A DNA stretch of 64,000 bases, taken from Acephala macrosclerotiorum (taxonomy: Eukaryota; Ascomycota; Leotiomycetes; Helotiales; Mollisiaceae). Made by a program: the position numbers and the translations under genes. The notes beneath the pieces were generated by a model. It did no database searches and was not told the origin of the DNA. It was given only the letters and a program-made list of their open reading frames with translations. Where the stretch lies: contig MU119214.1 of the NCBI GenBank assembly GCA_014904845.1, positions 434,001 through 498,000 on the forward strand, written 5' to 3'. Below are positions 57,735 to 64,000 of this stretch, one piece after another. The number at the start of each line of letters is the position of its first letter. Position 1 is the first letter of the stretch.

Positions 57735-59027
57735 ATGCTTCGGACACCAGCCACGCGATCTCTGCTAAGAAGCTTCACCAAAGCTCCTACAGCACGGTCA
57801 AGCTACAGTGTAGCTTCTGCTAAGTTTCGAAATGCTCCCACGATCTCTCAATTAAGTAATAAGCGTCCGCAAACATCCCAATTGCTTGTGAGACCAGCGG
57901 CCGTCTCCCTGCTCTATGCGACCAAGTCCGGACCACCCTTTGACAGGATCGATGAGAAGAAGGAAGACAAGTATGCGAAAGAGAAGATAGAACCACACCC
58001 AGATGAAGTCTCCTTGCGGTCTTCTACAAGACATGTTTTTGAGGAAAGTCAGGTAAGCCTCTGTGAATGTTCCACTATTCCTAAGTCTTTCAAACGCCAG
58101 AGAGTAGTATTCTGACCACAGGATTCCGGTGCACTAGGGAGAACAAGCCAAGGGTGAATTGCATGGAGGAATGAAACATGACCTTGAAACGATCAAGGAT
58201 ACCTTCTCTCTTTCTGAGGTTCCCAAAGACGCGCTGTATATCGGAGCTGCTGGAGTGATTCCATACGCAGCTACGTCGCTCTCGACAGTTTACCTGGCTT
58301 TTGACATCAATCATTCACATACCCATGGCGTGGGCTACCTCTTCTCTCCGGAAACTGCACATCAGCTTCTCGCCTTGGTGACACCTGTACAAATCGGATA
58401 TGGGGCTGTAGTATGTATGGGCCCATAGACCTCACTATTGTGTACTCACCATGGCAGATCATCTCTTTCCTCGGGGCAATCCATTGGGGTATGGAGTTCG
58501 CTGAATATGGCGGCCGTCATAGCTATCGTCGATACGCTGTCGGAGTCGTTGCTGCTGCTATAGCATGGCCAACGATCTTCATGCCCGTTGAGTATGCCCT
58601 TATCACGCAATTCCTAGCCTTCAACTTCCTCTACTTCACGGACGCTCGAGCATCGGTTCGAGGGTGGTTTCCAGCATGGTATTCTATCTATCGTTTCGTC
58701 TTGACCTTCATTGTCGGCGCATCCATCGTTGCAAGCTTGGTCGGAAGAGGCCGAATTGTCAAGCATGATGCAGCCATGCGAAGCCCTGTCGACTACGTCA
58801 AGGCCGACAGAGACTCACAATGGGAAGCTTTGGAGCGCGAGGAGAAGGAAAGGCGACACGCGATGGCGGAGGCAGACGAGGAGGGAGATGAAGGGGAGAG
58901 CGACGACTCCGAGGAAGGAAAGGGGGACGACAGCGAGTCGAAGGACGATGGTGACGACAAGGGCGACAAAAAGGGCGAGAAATCAGAGAGCAAGGACGAT
59001 AAGAAAGACGATAAGGAGAAAAAGTAA
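57735..59027 (+). CDS. DUF3429 (TMEM69-like) mitochondrial membrane protein
   Basis: Exons 57735-58052, 58153-58410 and 58458-59027 (all phase 0) give about 381 aa. Residues 1-45 are Arg/Ser/Thr-rich without acids, a typical mitochondrial targeting sequence (MLRTPATRSLLRSFTKAP). The DUF3429 domain spans about 125-305 with roughly five membrane helices and the conserved AAGVIPYAA, FLGAIHWGMEF, AWPTIFMP and SVRGWFPAWYSIYRF segments. The tail is an unusual low-complexity stretch of Asp, Lys, Ser and Glu (about 60 residues), probably disordered. The biochemical role of the family is not established. Confidence 0.88.
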
Positions 59028-59547
59028 AGGAATAATAGCGGAGATGTACACAAGCTTCGACCCGAATGATAATTCCTGATCAAACCGAGCATGTCCAATT
59101 GAAGGTTGTTTAGTGGTAAAGGGAAAATAATGTCCTCGTAGGAAAATCATCAAAATGTCCTAGGTGCTGACCGAGAATTGACAGGGTTCATAGTGCCTTT
59201 CAAAGTCCTTGTATTGAAAACGAACATTCTTCTCTGCATAACCGCCCAAAGCAATATGGACTTTCAGACTATGACTAGAGGTTCCAATCAATTAGGAGCG
59301 ATCATGAAATGCCGTCCAACGCCATGCAACTAGAATTGCTTTCTCGAGCTTAGTCCACCACATCCCTCCCTCCCAGAAGTTCACGCACGACATCTGCTAC
59401 TAATGGCTGGAAACGGCTTACCAACGTTTAGCACTCAGAACTGATCAATTTTCTGTTGTACCACCACAGAATCGAATGTTTTTTGTTTCGTTACGTAGCT
59501 GACACGATGTGTTCCGAATACTTACCGTCCAGACTGCATTGATCACG
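59028..59547. other. Intergenic
   Basis: This is a promoter interval of 520 bp before the methyltransferase gene; nothing coding is seen. Confidence 0.5.
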
Positions 59548-60724
59548 ATGATGGCAGATCAGAAACAATCTACCCCGCCACCCAACCCATCTGCGAATGT
59601 CGGGAACGATGTGGACGACTTCGATATGGATTCCGAAGATTCAGCAATGAATGCTGACACTGACTTCATTGATGATGGATACAACGCAGAAGAACTGAAT
59701 GATGGATCTATGTCCTTGTCTCCCAGCATATACGACCACGCATTCGAGAATGGCAGACGATACCACCGATTCCGCGAAGGAACCTATGTCTTTCCAAATG
59801 ATCCGTCAGAACAAGAAAGAGAGGATATGAAGCATGCGATGGTTGTCAATGTCTGCGAAGGGAAACTCCACTTTGCGCCAATTGGCAAGCATCCACAGAA
59901 TATCATCGATTTGGGGACTGGTACAGGCGTGTGGTGTATGGAAAGTAGGTCAAATTGGGTCCAAATATAATGAGGATATCTGATGCAAGATAGTGGGTGA
60001 TCGGTATCCTAGTGCGGCGATACTAGGTATCGATCTAAGTCCTATACAACCTGTCTGGGTACCTCCTAACGTCCGGTTTATGGTGGATGATGCTGAATCC
60101 TCCTGGCTAGAGCCTGAGAACTTCTACGATTTCGTACATGGACGGCATCTCACACCAGCGATCAAGGACTTTCCCGCCTTGATCAGGAGAGCCTACAAGT
60201 ATGTTTCGCTCCATATCTGTCTTCTAGGCCGAAAGAACTCAACATTCAATAGCCATATCAAGCCAGGCGGCTTCCTTGAGTTTCAAGAAATAGAGCCTTT
60301 TCCATATAGCGACGACTCAAGCCTCGCACCATCTTCTCCCCTCCTCAAATACTATACTTTCATACACAAAGGTCTCAAAAACCTAGGTGTCGACCTTCAA
60401 CGAAGCAGAGACGAGGCTGCCAACCTCTCTTCTTGTGGATTCATCAACACAAACCACGAAATTCTCAAAATACCAATTGGTACTTGGTCTGAAAGCCAAC
60501 TACTGAAAACATCAGGAAGGTATGCTCAGGTAGGCATCATGGAAGGTCTCCAAGCAATGTCTTTCGGACCACTTTGCAGAGGCTTAGGATGGAGCAAAGA
60601 GGAAGTGGAGAAGCTGTGCGAGGAAGTTAGGATATCCTTTTCCCAAGATATAGGAGTCCGGGCGTATATGAAGCTCCATATATTTTGGGGACAGAAACCT
60701 CTGGATGCGGAAGGAAATTCATGA
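59548..60724 (+). CDS. LaeA-like SAM-dependent methyltransferase
   Basis: Exons 59548-59944, 59994-60198 and 60253-60724 give about 357 aa. After an acidic N-terminal 75 residues the protein shows FENGRRYHRFREGTYVFPND, then motif I IIDLGTGTGVWCME, then GIDLSPIQP and WVPPNVRF, then FYDFVHGRHL, and HIKPGGFLEFQEIE. This is the standard order in fungal LaeA/TAM-domain methyltransferases. LaeA itself is a global regulator of secondary metabolism, but genomes hold many paralogues with other or unknown targets. A methionine pair at 59548/59551 makes the exact start uncertain by one codon. Confidence 0.9.
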
Positions 60725-62397
60725 GTTTGCTTTCGTGTCATCTTGACTTTTTGACATGTGGTGCCTTGCATGTCGAGCTCTGAGCTGCGGCATCAGCCTC
60801 ATCTCACTGCGACTCTTGAATTTGAGTACGATGTCGCCAATCGTAGGCGCAGATGCAGTCATCATTTTCATGGCTTACAGTAAGTACGAGTAGTCCGAAT
60901 GTCCCAAGGCTCATCCGAAGCTGTGCTAGCTTTCTGCATACACGACTTCTACATTGTAACTTCCCTCTCAGAACCATTCATCCTCGCCCAACCTTCCACC
61001 CAAAAGATATCAAGGAGTCACTCGCAACGACAGGGCTGGGCATCACCGCCAACCAAACACAACCCAAATTTCCAGCACCGTCACCGACGCCGACATAAGC
61101 CGAAGGTACTCTTCCTGTTCGGCCCAACCAACCCCAACTCACCACCACATCCCAGCCCTGCCCAAATGAGATAATCGGTGAACCGTGCTAGCCGTGCCTA
61201 CTTCTTCCCGCAGAATCCCTACCCACATTTGTATCCATGATCCACATCCATAAGGCTAGATCCTCTTTTATAACTTTTTTTCTTGCAACTATGCAAATAT
61301 GACGACACCACTTCGATTCATACCTGATCGAAAAAAAGCAAATATATGAGAGGGGAGGAGTAAATGAGAATCGGGTGATATGTCATCACGCGACACCTTC
61401 CTCCCAGTTTTTGAAGGGACGAAATGGAAAGAGAAGGGGAGGAAGGGAGGTTGAAGATAAGGATTTGAAATCTGTGTCGGTGAAGACTCATTTTGAAGAT
61501 GAAGAATGACTCAGTAGCACACCTCTTTCTTACCCTCAAAAGTCATACGTTCATCATCAAGGCAGAAAAGATGAGAAAGGGGGTCGGTATTTCGGGTCAT
61601 TTATTTCTCCTCGAGGTTGCATCGTGAAAAATCCCAAGGCGAAGTTGTTGAACAAAAGTGCCGGCGTCTTCGGCAACCGTCGCGTGGTCATGCCACATCC
61701 ATCCACGTCGTTCGCCAATGATACCATCATATCCTTACCTTACCTCAGGAATTGCAGCCTGACCTTATTCGTCTTGACTGTGACATGCCATGTCGGTGTG
61801 CATCTTTCACTGCACGATATTCCAGACCATCCCATTTGCACAACAAAACGGCAAACGCTGCATGGTACAGTAAGGTAAGGGATGCAATGGATTGATTCGG
61901 GGCTGTGAATGTAAGGTCAGCACCCGCATATCACCATCCATATGTGTAGGCATACATATGACTAGGTTTAGACCGGCACTTTCGGGTGGGCTCTCTTTCT
62001 TTACTAACTTTTCAGTTACGTGTTGATGTTTGGGAGAATATAAGGAGGGGCTTGGTCACCCGTTTCTTCTGCCACTCTTCTCTGGTTCGGAACTTCTTTG
62101 AGGACGTATTATCGAGGCTGTGCGTTCCTGGAACTTGGACTGGAGGCTTGTGATAGCTTCTGATATCAGGATCCTTTTTGGGTGGCGAGTTGTGTGCTTG
62201 AGGCGGGTTTTATATTTGCATAAGATTTGGGTACTTTTCATCCGGCAAAGAGAGAAAGAGACATTTCGGTCATACTTCCGCCACCAATCAAAACTGGACA
62301 ACGAAAGACGAAGAAAAAGAAACCAGGAAAGTCGATATCACGTGCTCGAGCACTTCACACAACTCGTCACCAACATACGAACGAGAAGAACTTGAGA
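60725..62397. other. Intergenic; possible small exon at 60831
   Basis: No gene is secure in these 1.7 kb. An ATG at 60831 opens 16 codons (MSPIVGADAVIIFMAY) that end at a clean GTAAGT donor, suggesting a first exon, but no downstream exon could be joined. Frames at 61318-61539 and 62056-62301 (minus) show no domain. Confidence 0.35.
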
Positions 62398-62952
62398 ATG
62401 CCTGGACTCCTCATTCAAGCATCTTCCTGCAAACGGGACCATATCGTCTCGACCAAAATGCTCCTTCCCCGCTCCTCAATGTCGACCTCCCCTTCTCCAT
62501 CACCATCCCCAGAACCAACACCCAGCTCCCGGCCCACAATCCATTCCCGCCGTACTCTGTCTTACCGACTCAGACGTTCAGGGTCTCAGAGTCCACCACC
62601 TGCTTTGTCTGGATTGGGAATATCAAATATTGGACTTCCTGCCCCAGTACCAACAACCTCGATTCCGATACTAGAAGTTCCAAAGAGGGGAGAAAGTGAT
62701 GCGGAGTGTTGGAGCAGGATGTTGGCGTTGCAGAGAAAGTATCATTGTTATAATAGTGCGAGGTTGGAAGCTGCAGTTGAGGCGTTGGAGAATGGGTGGG
62801 GAGAGGATGCTGTTCAGATACGTGAGTTATCCTTTTCTCCTATTGCTTAATGGGAGTATGCGTGATCACGTGCTAATTTTGAGATAGCGAGTCGGTTGTG
62901 TTTGGATCTTTTGAATGAGCAGCTTGAGGAGAAGATGAAAGCTTGGGTTTGA
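62398..62952 (+). CDS. Small Ser/Pro-rich protein, unknown function
   Basis: Two exons (62398-62821 and 62888-62952; GTGAGT donor, ATAG acceptor, phase 1) give about 162 aa. The first 95 residues are low complexity, rich in Ser, Pro, Thr and Arg (SPSPSPSPEPTPSS). The last 60 are helical and better conserved in appearance: ECWSRMLALQRKYHCYNSARLEAAVEALE and a charged end. No known domain or signal peptide was recognised. An internal methionine near 62479 is an alternative start. Confidence 0.6.
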
Positions 62953-63731
62953 GTGTTAGCCCTGCGGAATCGGGAAGTAATGATTGCTATGGACGGGCAT
63001 TGGAACTCTTGGCATTGAAGGTGCATGCATTGAGAGCAATTTGAAAAGTTCGAACTTATGGGATATTGGGGGAGCTCGATGGGTTTGGAGCATTACTGGG
63101 CTGCCTTTGTTTGCTTGGATTGCTTGTGGTATACCAACGGCAGCAATCAAAAGCTGATTGCGTCCGCCATTAGCGATGGCGTTGGGAAAGATTGATACCT
63201 GGAGTTTTATCCTTACTCCTAGAATGGAAATGTTTAATACCCCACAAATGATTGGTTGAGGAGCATGGGCTCCGTGATATGAAGTACACATGTGCCTTGC
63301 TTACTGCTCAGCCGCGGTTGCATTTGAGAATTTGAGCATAAGTGGATGACTGGGAGGAATATTGATGACTGTCAGAAGCTAGGACGTGTTGCTGTCATTG
63401 CGGCAGGGCAGCATGTGAGAACCGAGGATCCGAGCTTTGGGTACGCTTGATTCGATGGAAGAGCGCCGACAGGTTGCCGGATGCTCGGGCCACACTACTG
63501 TGGCTTACGACTTGTGATCGTCGAAGTCTAATCACACAACAAAGACGAGACGATGGTTTACTTGGAAAGTTAAAAGCTACGTCGAAGGCAGTCATTGTTA
63601 GCCTGACGCGTTGGCCCTCCGCGTCATCACTTGGAACTTTCCATTCTTTCCTTCACCTCCCGGAAAGCTTTGTTCTCTTCCTCTCCTAAGCCTCCTTTCG
63701 TACTCATCTTCTGCCACATCCAGATTGCAAC
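62953..63731. other. Intergenic
   Basis: No gene is supported. Short minus-strand frames at 62956-63291 and 63395-63595 and a plus frame at 63447-63689 show no domain or splice context. Confidence 0.5.
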
Positions 63732-64000
63732 CTAGAAGCTGAAGCCAAGAAGCGATCCTATGATCCCAGTCATTATACTCGCTCTCCAGATATCATTCTT
63801 TTCCCAGTACCATAGTATCAGCGCCTACAATGCTCCAATCAAGAAGTACAAGAGGCGTCCAGGCGATGAGGAGGTCAAGTCGTGTTGCTGAGACGTGGCC
63901 TTCGAAGCGGAAGGATAGCATAATCGCTAACATCACAGCAACTACCGCAGCGCATGTTGCAGAGGTGAGAAAGCCTTCGGCAGCTTTGTCGAGCGAGGTG
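63732..64000 (-). CDS. C-terminal part of a membrane protein, cut by the window edge
   Basis: On the minus strand from the right edge a frame reads through hydrophobic helices (AAVVAVMLAIMLSF, then LLIAWTPLVLL). A second frame continues it with ALILWYWEKNDIW and a final helix GIIGSLLGFSF before a stop at 63732-63734. The two frames meet near 63820-63830. Joining them needs either a one-base shift or an intron of about 71 nt with a weak GTCTCA donor and a TTGTAG acceptor. No family was recognised; most of the gene lies outside. Confidence 0.4.

Noticed and set aside
1..64000. CRISPR arrays, phage or bacterial defence systems
   Set aside because: No regularly spaced repeats or related proteins occur. 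The spliced genes and fungal families show a eukaryotic nuclear sequence.

Overview
The window looks like a 64-kb piece of a filamentous ascomycete genome. The gene repertoire (HET protein, GH28 exopolygalacturonase, sedolisins, Zn2Cys6 regulator, LaeA-like methyltransferases, secondary-metabolism-type P450) fits a plant-associated Leotiomycete-like fungus, but that placement is inference. The evidence is many short introns (41-181 nt, mostly GTRNGT...YAG with CTRAY branch points), fungus-specific families, and Tc1-type elements whose coding frames are riddled with TAA/TAG codons in the manner of repeat-induced point mutation (RIP). No rRNA, tRNA, CRISPR or bacterial-type operon was seen. All gene models were spliced by eye from frame continuity, so exon borders are predictions.

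Layout. 1-6 kb: a SET-domain lysine methyltransferase (+) and a long coiled-coil protein (-). 7-11.4 kb: two tandem C2H2 zinc-finger paralogues. 11.5-14.6 kb: a HET-domain gene whose 5' exons carry a probable nonsense codon. 15.3-17.0 kb: GH28 exopolygalacturonase (-) with a 60-nt G/C homopolymer in one intron. 18.2-21.7 kb: a transposon island with one MITE, one heavily RIP-mutated Tc1-like element, one Tc1/mariner element with intact ends and broken transposase, and an orphan terminal repeat. 22.1-24.3 kb: intact secreted sedolisin (S53).

25-33.6 kb: a compact block that looks like a catabolic cluster: alpha/beta hydrolase (+), Ldh2-type malate/L-lactate dehydrogenase (-), MFS sugar-type transporter (-) and a Zn2Cys6 transcription factor (-). 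A perfect inverted repeat with an everted CCG-N10-CGG core lies just upstream of the transporter start. 34-35.8 kb: two convergent Dabb-domain genes, one of them a Dabb-GFA fusion. 36.5-38.7 kb: a second sedolisin, now a pseudogene with two nonsense codons and a frameshift.

39.9-42.2 kb: an OGFr-domain protein and a Ser/Thr-rich small gene. 42-43.7 kb: repeat-rich DNA with an LTR-like fragment also present at 39.6 kb. 44-45.8 kb: a cytochrome P450 carrying an in-frame tandem duplication just before the heme loop. 46.2-46.6 kb: a nested MITE pair, one member of which is the same family as the MITE at 18.3 kb. 47.3-57.0 kb: VPS13, the largest gene, divergent from a mitochondrial DUF3429 membrane protein (57.7-59.0 kb). 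59.5-63 kb: a LaeA-like methyltransferase and a small unknown protein. The right edge cuts a membrane-protein gene on the minus strand.
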